Assembly: GCA_031844405.1 (NCBI GenBank)
Contig: JAUZVC010000001.1
Span: forward strand, 1,178,001-1,242,000
Length of the DNA stretch: 64,000 nt
Direction of reading: 5' to 3'
Origin: Knoellia sp031844405
GTDB lineage: Bacteria; Actinomycetota; Actinomycetes; Actinomycetales; Dermatophilaceae
Below the pieces are notes generated by a model. That model was not told the DNA's origin. It saw only the letters and a list, made by a program, of their open reading frames with translations, and did no database searches. Position 1 is the first letter of the stretch, and each line of letters opens with the position of its first letter. The position numbers and the translations under genes are program-made. Below are positions 17,905 through 26,202 of this stretch, one piece after another.

Positions 17905-18381
17905 ATGAAGCTGCCGGAACGGTCGGTGAACCTAGGCCTGACCACCCCCGAGCGCGAGGTCGTCCTCATCGAGTCGGTCGACTGTGCGGCTGGAGATCGG
18001 TTCTCGTTGACCTTCGAGTCCGCAGAGCCCCGTTGGCGGCAAGGGGTGTGGCTCGCCGTAGACGGCGACGTGGTCGCGGCCGGGCAGGTGTCGAGCCAGA
18101 TCCTGCTGTGGCGAGACACCGCTCCCGACCAGGTCGAGATCGAAGTTCGGTCCACGGGCGACGGACTCATGCGCCTGTACAACGTCTGGGACTCAGGGCG
18201 GGGACATGGGCACGAGTCGCAACGTCACACCAGTGGAATGGTTCGCGAAGCGCTGCCGGACGGATACCGATACCACTGCAGCGACATCAACCCGGCGCCA
18301 ACATTCGAGGCGCTTGTGTTCAGTGTGGTGCGCCACCAGCCATCCGTCGGTGGCGACGAGAGTCACGACCATCAGGCGTGA
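17905..18381 (+). CDS. Unrecognised protein
   Basis: 158 residues. The first 95 residues look beta-rich (REVVLIESVDCAAGDRFSLT, GVWLAVDGDVVAAGQV, QVEIEVRSTGDGLMRLYNVWD). The last 50 are polar and His-rich, finishing GGDESHDHQA. There is no signal peptide or membrane segment and I do not recognise the family. The promoter pattern (TAGGTT, 6 nt, ATG) supports it as a real gene. It converges on the GH3 gene with 66 nt between stops and no clear terminator there. Confidence 0.6.
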   Translation: MKLPERSVNLGLTTPEREVVLIESVDCAAGDRFSLTFESAEPRWRQGVWLAVDGDVVAAGQVSSQILLWRDTAPDQVEIEVRSTGDGLMRLYNVWDSGRGHGHESQRHTSGMVREALPDGYRYHCSDINPAPTFEALVFSVVRHQPSVGGDESHDHQA

Positions 18382-18447
18382 GCGGCGGTTCCGGTGGGGC
18401 GCTCCAACGGCTCGACCTCACCTGAAGGCGGCCGCCGGCGGAGCGCG

Positions 18448-19719
18448 TCAGCCGCAGCTGAGCAGGCCCATCCGCTCCTTGAGGGCGACGACGCGCAGCA
18501 CCGACGCCTCCACCAGGGTCGCGAACTCCTCGTCCGCCCGCGCCTTCGACGACAGCGCCTCGATCATCGCGGGCACGGACTCCGGGTCGCCGGTGAGCAG
18601 GATGTCTCCGCCGGCGTCGATGTAGCGCGTAGCCCTCTCCGCAGCCGGGATCGAACGCACCGACTTGGCGTTGATGTCGTCGGTGATGACGACGCCGTCA
18701 TAACCAAGGCGCCCGCGGAGCAGGTCCGTGATGATCGGCTTGCTGAACATCGCCTGGGTCTTCGTCGCGTCGAGCCCGGGGTATCGAGCCGACGACACCA
18801 TGACGAGCCCGGCCCCCGCCTTGACTCCCGCCGTGAACGGCTCGAGGAACGGGTCCGACGGCGACGCAACGGAGTCCGTGATGCCGGTCGTGTTGAAGTC
18901 GGTGTTCTTCTCCACCCTCCCCAGCCCCGGGAAGTGCTTGACCGTCCCCATGACGCCGCCCTCGATCATGCCCTTGAGGAACGCCGTCGACGCCTTCGTC
19001 ACCGTCGCAGGCTCGGAGCCGTACTGCCGCGCGTACTTCCCGATCGGCTCGTTGGCGCGCCCGATGTCCGCGGGCACGGTGTCGGTCACCGGCGCGAGGT
19101 TGACGTTGATGCCGACGGCCTTGAGCTCGCCGGCCCAGCCCTTCGCGGCGGCGGTGAGCTCGCTCGACGACATCTGCGCCTGCACCTTGGCCGACGGCAC
19201 CTTCGTGAAGCCCTCGCCCCGGAGCTGGCGGACCTCGCCACCCTCCTGGTCGGCAGCGAGGAGCAGCGGTATGCCGGCCGTGGCAGTCTCCGTGGCCTGC
19301 TCCTGGAGGTGGGCGCTCGTCTCCTTGACCCGGGCGGCGCCGTCCCAGCCGCCGAGGTAGATGACGTTGCCGACGTGCTGCTCCGCGATGAGGTCGTCGA
19401 GCGCCGTGCGCGAGGCGGCGGTGTCGAACGCCACCATGAGGAGCTGCCCGAGGGCTTGCTCCTCGCTCAGCGAGTCCGCCTTCTGCCGGGCGCACGCGCT
19501 GACGTCGACCGCCTCGCCGCTCTCCGAGGACGACGGCGTCGCGCTCGCCGACGGTGACACCGATGCAGGAGTCGTCGACGACGCGCTCCCACCCGTCGCG
19601 GACGCGGTCTCCGAGGGCGTCGAACCGCCTCCGCAGGCCGCCGTGAGGACGCCCACGAGGGCGAGGGCGGCAGCAGCGGCGAGGCGGGGTCGGGGCAGGG
19701 TGGTGGAGCGAGAGGTCAC
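18448..19719 (-). CDS. GH3-family lipoprotein (NagZ-like fold) lacking the usual His-Asp dyad
   Basis: 423 residues. A lipoprotein signal peptide with lipobox LTAAC (lipidated Cys29) is followed by a Ser/Thr/Ala-rich linker (about 32-72) and a GH3 N-terminal TIM barrel: IPLLLAADQEGGEVRQL, KHFPGLG near residue 260, VMVSSARYPGLD and VVITDDINA with the nucleophile Asp. In beta-N-acetylhexosaminidases of the NagZ type KHFPGHGD continues to a His used as acid/base; here the stretch is KHFPGLGRVEKNTD, so the His and Asp of that loop are absent. It sits outside the membrane. The GTG at 19719 lies 6 nt after TAGCGT on its own strand, a leaderless arrangement. Confidence 0.85.
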   Translation of the reverse strand: MTSRSTTLPRPRLAAAAALALVGVLTAACGGGSTPSETASATGGSASSTTPASVSPSASATPSSSESGEAVDVSACARQKADSLSEEQALGQLLMVAFDTAASRTALDDLIAEQHVGNVIYLGGWDGAARVKETSAHLQEQATETATAGIPLLLAADQEGGEVRQLRGEGFTKVPSAKVQAQMSSSELTAAAKGWAGELKAVGINVNLAPVTDTVPADIGRANEPIGKYARQYGSEPATVTKASTAFLKGMIEGGVMGTVKHFPGLGRVEKNTDFNTTGITDSVASPSDPFLEPFTAGVKAGAGLVMVSSARYPGLDATKTQAMFSKPIITDLLRGRLGYDGVVITDDINAKSVRSIPAAERATRYIDAGGDILLTGDPESVPAMIEALSSKARADEEFATLVEASVLRVVALKERMGLLSCG

Positions 19720-19725
19720 GCCCCG

Positions 19726-19751
19726 ACGCTAACCGACACACCACATACCCT
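19726..19751. promoter_or_regulatory. Back-to-back -10 boxes of the GH3 and nucleoside hydrolase genes
   Basis: On the minus strand TAGCGT (19731-19726) ends 6 nt before the GH3 GTG. On the plus strand TACCCT (19746-19751) ends 7 nt before the nucleoside hydrolase ATG. The two starts are only 39 bp apart, so the -35 region of each promoter must lie over or beyond the -10 box of the other, and the two are likely to compete. Confidence 0.55.
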
Positions 19752-19758
19752 CTGAATC

Positions 19759-20733
19759 ATGCCCCTGCCCGTGCTCCTCGACGTCGACACCGGTGTCGAC
19801 GACGCCTGCGCCCTGCTGCTCGCCGCCCTGCACCCCGGGATCGACCTGCGGGCCGTGACCTGCGTGGGCGGCAACGCACCCCTGCCCGACGTCGTCCGCA
19901 ACACCCTCACCGTGCTCGACGTGTGCGGGCGCGCGGACGTGCCGGTCGGCGCCGGCGCCTCGCACCCGCTCCTCGAACGGCCGGTCGACGCCCGTCACGT
20001 CCACGGCGACGACGGCATGGCCGACCTCGGCTGGGCCGCCCCGACGACAGAGCCCGACCCTCGGCACGCCGTCGACCTGCTGCGGCAGACCGTCGACGAG
20101 GCACACACCCAGGGCGCCCCGCTCACCGTCGTCCCGCTCGCGCCGATGACCAACATCGCCCTGCTCGCTCGCATGTATCCCGAGTCCTTCGCCCGCATCG
20201 GCCGGATCGTCTTCATGGGCGGCGGCGCCATGGTGAGCAACGCCACGGCGTCCGCCGAGTTCAACGTCTTCCACGACCCGGAGGCCACCGCCGTCGTCCT
20301 CGACGCGAGCGCCGACCACGGGGTGCCGGTGACGATGTATGGCCTCGACGTCTTCTACGAGCCGCGCATCACGCTCGCCCAGTGCGACGAGCTGGCTGCC
20401 CTGGACGAGCGCGGTCCGGGCGCACTCGCCGCCGGCCTCATGCGCTTCATGAGCCACCGCTTCGAGAGCGACAGCGCGACGATCGGCGATGCCGGCGCGG
20501 TGGCGATCCTCCTCGACCCCGACGCCGTGAAGACGCAGCGGCTCCCCGTGCGGGTCGAGCTCTCGGGCACGTGGACGCGCGGCCGCACGATCGTCGACAC
20601 CCGCGACTGGTCCGGCGACATGGACCACGACCCGCACGGTCTCGCCGAGGCGCAGGTCGACGTCGCCCTCGAGATCGATGGTCCCCGCGTCGCCGCGCTG
20701 TGGCTCGACACCGTGACGAAGGCGGCGCGCTGA
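19759..20733 (+). CDS. Inosine-uridine-preferring nucleoside hydrolase family protein
   Basis: 324 residues. These enzymes split the N-glycosidic bond of ribonucleosides to give base and ribose. The Ca2+-binding motif DVDTGVDDA is at residues 8-16; PLAPMTNIALLARM and the FNVFHDPEA stretch (about 170-180) are further family marks. The next gene, a ribokinase-like kinase overlapping by one base, would phosphorylate the released ribose, so the pair forms a nucleoside salvage unit. The start is leaderless (see 19746-19751). Confidence 0.92.
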   Translation: MPLPVLLDVDTGVDDACALLLAALHPGIDLRAVTCVGGNAPLPDVVRNTLTVLDVCGRADVPVGAGASHPLLERPVDARHVHGDDGMADLGWAAPTTEPDPRHAVDLLRQTVDEAHTQGAPLTVVPLAPMTNIALLARMYPESFARIGRIVFMGGGAMVSNATASAEFNVFHDPEATAVVLDASADHGVPVTMYGLDVFYEPRITLAQCDELAALDERGPGALAAGLMRFMSHRFESDSATIGDAGAVAILLDPDAVKTQRLPVRVELSGTWTRGRTIVDTRDWSGDMDHDPHGLAEAQVDVALEIDGPRVAALWLDTVTKAAR

Positions 20734-21563
20734 TGGGCCGGGTCATGGTGCTCGGATCACTCAACGTCGACCTCGTCACCCGCGTCGAGCGGCACCCGCG
20801 GCCGGGTGAGACCCTGCTCGGCGAGGGGCTCGAGCAGCTCGCCGGTGGCAAGGGCGCCAACCAGGCGGTGGCCGCGGCCCGCGCGGGCGCACCGGTCACC
20901 ATGGTCGGGTGCGTCGGTGACGACGCCGGTGGGTCGGCCTACGTCGAGCGGCTCCGCAACCACGGCGTCGACGTCTCCCGCGTGCGCGTCGTCACCGGCG
21001 AGGCGAGCGGCCACGCGCTCATCGCCGTCGACGACGGCGGCGAGAACACGATCATCGTCGTCCCCGGCGCCAACGCCCGCCTCGACGACACCGAGGTCGA
21101 CGCCGTCGACGACCTCGGCCCCGGCGACGTCCTCCTCGTCCAGCTCGAGGTGCCGCTGCCGGTCGTCTGCTCGGCCGTCCGCCGCGCCTCGCACCGTGGT
21201 GCCCGCGTCGTCGTCAACACCGCCCCGTATGCCGCCCTCCCGGACGACGTCGTCGCGCTCGCCGACCCGGTCGTCGCCAACGAGCACGAGATGATCGCCC
21301 TGGCTGAGTCCGGCGCCGTGGCGAGCTCGCTGCTCGTCACCTTCGGCGCCAACGGAGCCTCGTGGGACGGCGAGACCGCCCCCGCACACGCCGTCGCGCC
21401 CGAGGACGTCGTCGACACGACCGGCGCCGGGGACGCGTTCTGCGGTGCACTCGCGGCTGCCCTCGCGACCGGCGCCGACCGGTCGACGGCCCTCGACCGG
21501 GCGCTCGCGGCCGGTGCAGCGGCCGTGCGGCACGCGGGGGCGCAGCCCGACCCGCACCTCTGA
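20733..21563 (+). CDS. rbsK: Ribokinase (PfkB family)
   Basis: 276 residues. The PfkB family is shown by GSLNVDLVTRVERHPRPGET near the N-terminus, the Gly-rich GGKGANQAVAAARAGA (about 34-50) and the anion hole with catalytic Asp in DTTGAGDAF near residues 229-237. Substrate is most likely D-ribose, given the nucleoside hydrolase in the same transcript (TGATG overlap). The symbol is by family; other sugar substrates are possible. Confidence 0.85.
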   Translation: MGRVMVLGSLNVDLVTRVERHPRPGETLLGEGLEQLAGGKGANQAVAAARAGAPVTMVGCVGDDAGGSAYVERLRNHGVDVSRVRVVTGEASGHALIAVDDGGENTIIVVPGANARLDDTEVDAVDDLGPGDVLLVQLEVPLPVVCSAVRRASHRGARVVVNTAPYAALPDDVVALADPVVANEHEMIALAESGAVASSLLVTFGANGASWDGETAPAHAVAPEDVVDTTGAGDAFCGALAAALATGADRSTALDRALAAGAAAVRHAGAQPDPHL

Positions 21564-21642
21564 CGGGCAGGGCTGGTCCAGCCGAAGCGACCCAGGCGAC
21601 CGCAAGGAGTGGCCGCGCCCACGGGCAGTCAGCCGGCGGACG

Positions 21643-22881
21643 TCAGGCGGGGGAGACGACGAGCGCGACGGGCGAGCCGCCGACCCGGGTGAGCACGACC
21701 GTCGCCTGCTCGCCGTCGCCCGCCTTGGCGCCGATCTTGAGGTCGCGCCTCAGCTGCTCGTCGTCGAGCCGGACGCCCCGCTTCTTGATCGTCAGGCCGG
21801 TGACGCCGTTCGTGCGGAGCCAGGAGCGCAGGGTCCTGACGGTGAACGGCATCGCCTCGTGGACGGCATACCGGCGGGTGTAGGGGAGCGAGACGTCGCG
21901 GGAGGCGAGGACGTAGCCGGTGCCCTCGTCGGACTCCATGCCGCCGGTGGCACGGGTGACGGCACCGACGAGCCCGGCGCGGATGACCGCCTTGTCGACG
22001 TCGTGGAGCCACGCGCCGACGTCGTCGAGGGAGCCCGCGAGCCGGGCCACGGGCTCGGCCATCGACTCGTCGACGACGACGGGCGCCGCGTCGGGGCCCA
22101 TGACGCGTGCCGTCCGGCCGCGGCGCATGACGAGGGGTCCCCACCAGACGGCGCACTCGACGACGTCGCCGGCCCACGAGGTCCACTGCGCCTCGGTCCC
22201 GGCGGGGATCGCCGCGTGGTCGAAGCCCGGGCTCAGCTTGACCCCTGTGGCGGGCACGGCGGCGGCGACCTCCTGGACGAACGCCCACGACGGTGAGATG
22301 TCGCCGAGGCGGAAGGTGCGGCGGGTGCGGCCGTTGACGTCGGCGACGCCGCGGGTCCGCCGAGCCGGGTCGAGCCAGGCGCCGACGCGGTTGCGCCCGG
22401 GGTCGACGCCGAAGTGCACGTCCTCCGCGCGGCCGAGTCGGGCGCGGGAGTCCGGCCACGGACGAAGGTTGGCGTCGGCGACGGCGGCGGTCACGGGGTC
22501 GGAGTCGACGCCGCGCACGGTGACGCCGAGCGAGGAGAGGGTCACCGAGTCCGCGCCGATGCCGCAGCCGAGGTCGTGCACGGTGGCGAGGCTGGCCCTG
22601 CTGAACCGGTGGGCGTGCGCGACGGCCACCTCGAGACGGGTGGCCTGCTCGAGGCCGTCGGGCGTGAAGAGCATGTCGGCGGCGAACTCACCGAACTTCG
22701 CGGTCGCGCGGGCCCGGAGGCGTTGTTGCGTCAGGGCCGCGGCGGCGAGCTCGGGCGCGTGCCCGGCGCTGCGCAGCCGGTTCTGGAGGGTGAGGACGGA
22801 CGAGTCGTCGTAGGGAGGAAGAGACCTCAGCAGCTCCTGCCCATCGGGGGCTGCCAGTGCCCTCACCACCCTCACGTCCAC
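21643..22881 (-). CDS. SAM-dependent methyltransferase with THUMP-like C-terminal domain
   Basis: 412 residues. Motif I of class I methyltransferases is seen in VHDLGCGIGADSVTLSSLG (about residues 103-121), followed by VRGVDSDPVTAAVADANL. The last 90 residues (RTLRSWLRTNGVTGLTIKKRG onward) match the small THUMP-like domain found at the end of this actinobacterial group. The substrate, probably an RNA, is unknown. The start is taken as GTG (22881) with GAGAAGG upstream. It converges on the ribokinase gene. Confidence 0.82.
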   Translation of the reverse strand: MDVRVVRALAAPDGQELLRSLPPYDDSSVLTLQNRLRSAGHAPELAAAALTQQRLRARATAKFGEFAADMLFTPDGLEQATRLEVAVAHAHRFSRASLATVHDLGCGIGADSVTLSSLGVTVRGVDSDPVTAAVADANLRPWPDSRARLGRAEDVHFGVDPGRNRVGAWLDPARRTRGVADVNGRTRRTFRLGDISPSWAFVQEVAAAVPATGVKLSPGFDHAAIPAGTEAQWTSWAGDVVECAVWWGPLVMRRGRTARVMGPDAAPVVVDESMAEPVARLAGSLDDVGAWLHDVDKAVIRAGLVGAVTRATGGMESDEGTGYVLASRDVSLPYTRRYAVHEAMPFTVRTLRSWLRTNGVTGLTIKKRGVRLDDEQLRRDLKIGAKAGDGEQATVVLTRVGGSPVALVVSPA

Positions 22882-22967
22882 TGGCCAACCTTCTCACCTC
22901 ACGGACCGTCCTCGTTCCACGACCCGATCCTCACCGCGCGGTGACAACGGACGGAGGTGGATCTCGC

Positions 22968-25028
22968 TCAGCTGGCAAGACTCATGGTGAACCAGCGCTC
23001 ACCGAGCAGGACCGAGCCGCTGTGCCCGCCGCTCCCGTTGCCGAGGTAGGCGTGCAGGCGACCGGAGCCGTCGCGGGCGACGAGGTCGGGAAGCCGGTCG
23101 CCGTTGACGTCTCCCATGCCCGTGAGGGCCGTCATCGCGCCCCAGCCCGCCCCGACCGCCCGGGAGCCCAGGAAGGTGCCCGAGGACGAGAAGCGCAGCA
23201 GGGTGAGGGTGCCGGCGCTGGTGACGCCGACGAGGTCGGTTCCGCCGTCGCGGTCGTAGTCGCCGACCGCCTCGAGCTCGCGGTAGGCCTGCCAGCCGCC
23301 GCCGAGGCTCGTGCGGGACGAGAAGGCGCCCTGGCCGTTCGAGCGGTAGAGCCAGAGCGTGCCGGCACTGTCGCGGGCGAGCAGGTCCGACGTCCCGTTG
23401 CCGTCGAGGTCGCCGGGGGCGACGACGAGGTTGAAGATCTGCCATCCCCCGCTCACGACCACGCTCGAGGCGATCTTGCCGGCGCCGTTGCCGCGGTGGA
23501 CCACGAGGTCCCCAGAGGTCGTGCGGGTCAGGAGGTCGGGGTAGCCGTCGCCCGAGAAGTCGCCGGGGGCGAGGATCTCGGCGCTCGCGGGGAAGTTCGT
23601 GGCCACCACGGTGCGCGGGAAGAAGCCGCCGCGACCCGTCGAGGGATAGTTCCACAGCGTCCCCGACGCGTCACGCGCGAGCAGGTCGGAGAAGCCGTTG
23701 ACGGCGAAGTCGGTGCCGACCGACGAGCCCACCGGTGCGAACCACGTCGAGCGGAGTCCGAGCGCACCCCGGAAGGTCTCGGCGCCGACGGTCACCGAGC
23801 CCGACGTGCCGGTGAGCGTCACCGAGGTCGCGCGCCCGCCGAACCACGTGCCCTTGCCGTCACGCTTGATGGAGATCGAGCGGAAGGTGCCGATGGTCGG
23901 CCACTGCGCCCTGAGGGTGCTCACGCGCACGTTGGAGGTCGACCACGCGGTGGGCGCGCCCTTGGCGAGCCCGTCGTAGGGGTCGGCCTTGGCGACCTGG
24001 TAGGGCAGCGACGAGCCGGTGATCTGGCCGCCGTTGGTCGAGCCGAACTCGGTCATTGCCACGGCGGTGCCGTAGCGCAGCACCTGGCCGCTCGTGGCCG
24101 CGACGGCCGAGTTGCTCGTCGTCGTGGGCGGGTAGGACGTCGTGAGGCCGGGGTAGACCTGGCACGTCGTCGTGTCGCAGATGTCGCTGCTGTAGGTGCT
24201 GCCGAGCCGGGCCGCGGCATACGAGCGGGCCGCGACGGACTGGGACTTGAGCGCCTCGATGTGCCAGGAGCCGGGCATCTCGGCCGGGACGACCGCCTGC
24301 AGGTAGCGGTCGAGCGCGAGGTGGTTGACGGTCGCGACCTGGCCGACGCCCGGCCGGTTGTCGATCGTCGCCCGCAGGCCACCGGCATACCGGCGGTCGC
24401 CGTTCGGGGTCACGAGGGTGAGGTCGGAGCTCGCCAGCGACCCGTCACCGACGAACATGAGGCCGGACGCCGTCGCGAAACCGGTGCACGCGGTCGGGAA
24501 GGCCCACCAGCCCGCCGTGCCCGTCGCGTTCGTCCAGTAGCCCTGGACCTGCCACTGGCCGTTGCTGCGCAGGACCCGCCACGACGTCGCGCCGGTGCGG
24601 GTGAGCGCCGCCGTGCACGTGCCGTCGGTGAGGGTGAGCCCGGTCTCGGCGCGCACCTGCGTCGTCCGCCCGAGCATCTCGGTGAGGCGCACCCGGATCG
24701 TCGGGTTGCCGATCTGGCCCACCGTCGTGTTCGGGTAGTAGAAGGCGAGGATCTGCGAGACCGTCAAGCCCTGCTGGGCCGCGCCGAGGGCGCCCCACTG
24801 CGACATCCCGCGACCGTGTCCGAAGCCGCGTCCGGCCAGGGGGACAGCTGGGTCAGCGCTCGTCGACGGCTCCGGCAGCGTCGTCGGGGTCGACCGCTGG
24901 GCGTTGGTCGTGATCGGCGTCCGGGGGGTCGAGCCGCCGCCCGAACCGGCCGCGGAGGCGGGGGCTGCGGAGGTGGCCGAGACGAGGAGGGCCGAGAGGC
25001 CGGCGACGACGAGGTGCGTGAGGCGCAT
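22968..25028 (-). CDS. Secreted SpoIID/LytB-domain protein with FG-GAP repeats
   Basis: 686 residues. A signal peptide (about 1-28, ending SAAPASAAG) and a Thr/Pro/Ser linker lead to a SpoIID/LytB domain: RGFGHGRGMSQWGALGAAQQG, YLQAVVPAEMPGSW with the catalytic-type Glu, ALKSQSVAARSYAAA and a Cys pair in DICDTTTCQVY. SpoIID proteins cleave peptidoglycan glycan strands. The C-terminal third is an FG-GAP-like propeller with repeated DGxxDLLxRD units (GDLDGNGTSDLLARD, GDYDRDGGTDLVGV). It probably acts at the cell surface. A GTG six bases upstream (25034) is an alternative start. Confidence 0.88.
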   Translation of the reverse strand: MRLTHLVVAGLSALLVSATSAAPASAAGSGGGSTPRTPITTNAQRSTPTTLPEPSTSADPAVPLAGRGFGHGRGMSQWGALGAAQQGLTVSQILAFYYPNTTVGQIGNPTIRVRLTEMLGRTTQVRAETGLTLTDGTCTAALTRTGATSWRVLRSNGQWQVQGYWTNATGTAGWWAFPTACTGFATASGLMFVGDGSLASSDLTLVTPNGDRRYAGGLRATIDNRPGVGQVATVNHLALDRYLQAVVPAEMPGSWHIEALKSQSVAARSYAAARLGSTYSSDICDTTTCQVYPGLTTSYPPTTTSNSAVAATSGQVLRYGTAVAMTEFGSTNGGQITGSSLPYQVAKADPYDGLAKGAPTAWSTSNVRVSTLRAQWPTIGTFRSISIKRDGKGTWFGGRATSVTLTGTSGSVTVGAETFRGALGLRSTWFAPVGSSVGTDFAVNGFSDLLARDASGTLWNYPSTGRGGFFPRTVVATNFPASAEILAPGDFSGDGYPDLLTRTTSGDLVVHRGNGAGKIASSVVVSGGWQIFNLVVAPGDLDGNGTSDLLARDSAGTLWLYRSNGQGAFSSRTSLGGGWQAYRELEAVGDYDRDGGTDLVGVTSAGTLTLLRFSSSGTFLGSRAVGAGWGAMTALTGMGDVNGDRLPDLVARDGSGRLHAYLGNGSGGHSGSVLLGERWFTMSLAS

Positions 25029-25061
25029 ATGCACCAGAGTGACGCATGACTAGTTCTCTTG

Positions 25062-25874
25062 TCACCGCTTCCATAGATATGGCGTCGTGGTCGTGACCTT
25101 GAGCAGGCCCGAGCGCTCGAGGATCGGCCGGGAGAACTCGGTCGAGTCGCTGTTGACCCAGCGCTTGCCGTGCGCGATCGCCGAACGAGCCCGGGCGGCG
25201 GTGAGCGCCCGGTAGATGCCGCGCCCACGCATGTCGACACGCGTGGCGCCGCCCCACACCCCAGCGAACTCGGTGCCCTCGACCGGCTCGAGCCGACCCG
25301 TGCTGACGATCTCGCCGTCGGCCTCGGCCACCCACAGCTCGACGGGGTCGCCGGAGCGCATGCGGTCGAGCAGCTCCTCTGACATCGCCTGCACCGTCTC
25401 GTCGTCGTCGCCGAAGATCTCGCCGGCGACCCGCATCATGCGGCGCACGTCCGCCTCGTCGTGGACCCGGCGCACCGCCACGCCCTCGGGCAGGGCGACG
25501 TCGAGGGCCAGCAGCTCGGCGTCACCGATCATCACCGACTCGGGCTCCTCGGGCACGAAGCCGGCGGCCAGGAGTGCCTCGTGGAGCCCGGGTGCGTGGT
25601 CGTGCCCGCGGGTCTTCCACTCGACCTGTCGGATGGCGGCCTGCGCCCGGTAGTGCTCGAGCGCTCCCTCGACGAGCGCCCGCACCGACTCGGGCGTCGC
25701 GGGGCCCTCCTCGGTCGCGAGCGTCGCATAGGTGATGAAGCCACGGGTCGCCCCGAACGTCGCGAGGAGCAGGGGACCGAGGGGCGTCACGCTCGTCGCG
25801 GGGTAGACCTCGCCGTCGCGGCGCAGCTGCGCGTCGTAGGCGGCGAGGAGGGTGGCGGGGTCGGGTGCGTCCAT
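25062..25874 (-). CDS. GNAT-family N-acetyltransferase
   Basis: 270 residues. The C-terminal half is a GNAT fold: VAEADGEIVSTGRL, VWGGATRVDMRGRGIYRAL (acetyl-CoA loop RGRGIYRA) and a closing FSRPILERSGL. The N-terminal half, with GFITYATLATEEGP, is a second, degenerate GNAT-like or family-specific part. The substrate is unknown. I used the ATG at 25874; the frame continues upstream into an Arg/Gly-rich translation of a short tandem repeat, which is not credible as protein. Confidence 0.82.
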   Translation of the reverse strand: MDAPDPATLLAAYDAQLRRDGEVYPATSVTPLGPLLLATFGATRGFITYATLATEEGPATPESVRALVEGALEHYRAQAAIRQVEWKTRGHDHAPGLHEALLAAGFVPEEPESVMIGDAELLALDVALPEGVAVRRVHDEADVRRMMRVAGEIFGDDDETVQAMSEELLDRMRSGDPVELWVAEADGEIVSTGRLEPVEGTEFAGVWGGATRVDMRGRGIYRALTAARARSAIAHGKRWVNSDSTEFSRPILERSGLLKVTTTTPYLWKR

Positions 25875-25925
25875 GCCCGAACCCTCGCGCTCGCGGTCGC
25901 GCCGCCGCAACCGCCTTTCGCCGAT

Positions 25926-25985
25926 GCCTCCTCGGGCGCATCCTCCATCGCGTCCTCCACCGCGTCCTCCGCCACGTCCTCGGCC
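25926..25985. repeat. Short 12-bp tandem repeat upstream of the GNAT gene
   Basis: About five imperfect units of the type GCGTCCTCCACC in head-to-tail order (clearest at 25938, 25950, 25962 and 25974). They lie between the GNAT start and the groES operator region and have no obvious function. Tandem copies like this tend to vary in number between strains. Confidence 0.6.
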
Positions 25986-26018
25986 CCGTCTGCCCTGCGC
26001 GAACACGGCCCACCAGTT

Positions 26019-26045
26019 CTGGCACTCGAGTTGACCGAGTGCCAG
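26019..26045 (+). promoter_or_regulatory. CIRCE operator 1 (HrcA site) of groES-groEL
   Basis: CTGGCACTC, a 9-nt spacer and GAGTGCCAG form a perfect inverted repeat matching the CIRCE consensus TTAGCACTC-N9-GAGTGCTAA. It overlaps the -35 hexamer TTGACC, so HrcA bound here would block RNA polymerase. hrcA itself is not in the window. Confidence 0.93.
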
Positions 26046-26059
26046 CGCAGACCTAGATT
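26031..26059 (+). promoter_or_regulatory. groES-groEL promoter
   Basis: TTGACC (26031-26036), a 17-nt spacer and TAGATT (26054-26059) form a good sigma-A type promoter. It is flanked and overlapped by the two CIRCE operators. Confidence 0.8.
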
Positions 26060-26066
26060 TGGCTCA

Positions 26067-26093
26067 TTGGCACTCGCCCCAGGTGAGTGCCAG
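26067..26093 (+). promoter_or_regulatory. CIRCE operator 2 (HrcA site)
   Basis: TTGGCACTC, 9 nt, GAGTGCCAG: a second CIRCE element just after the expected transcription start, at a 48-bp distance from the first. Two operators bracketing the promoter should give tight repression, possibly cooperative. Confidence 0.9.
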
Positions 26094-26202
26094 CGCACGG
26101 CGGACCGACTCGACCCCCGCGACGGCGAGGCGGGCCATCAACCCGGCAGCGCACGAACTGCATTTGTCCACCTTCGACTCATCCCAAAGGGGAGGTCACA
26201 CA

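Noticed and set aside
12839..19719. A prophage or integrative element
   Set aside because: No integrase, recombinase, phage structural gene, tRNA or attachment-type direct repeat is visible, and the flanking core genes are intact.
25875..26006. An N-terminal extension of the GNAT protein
   Set aside because: The upstream frame is a translation of the 12-bp tandem repeat (Arg/Gly-rich) and would begin just next to the CIRCE operator.
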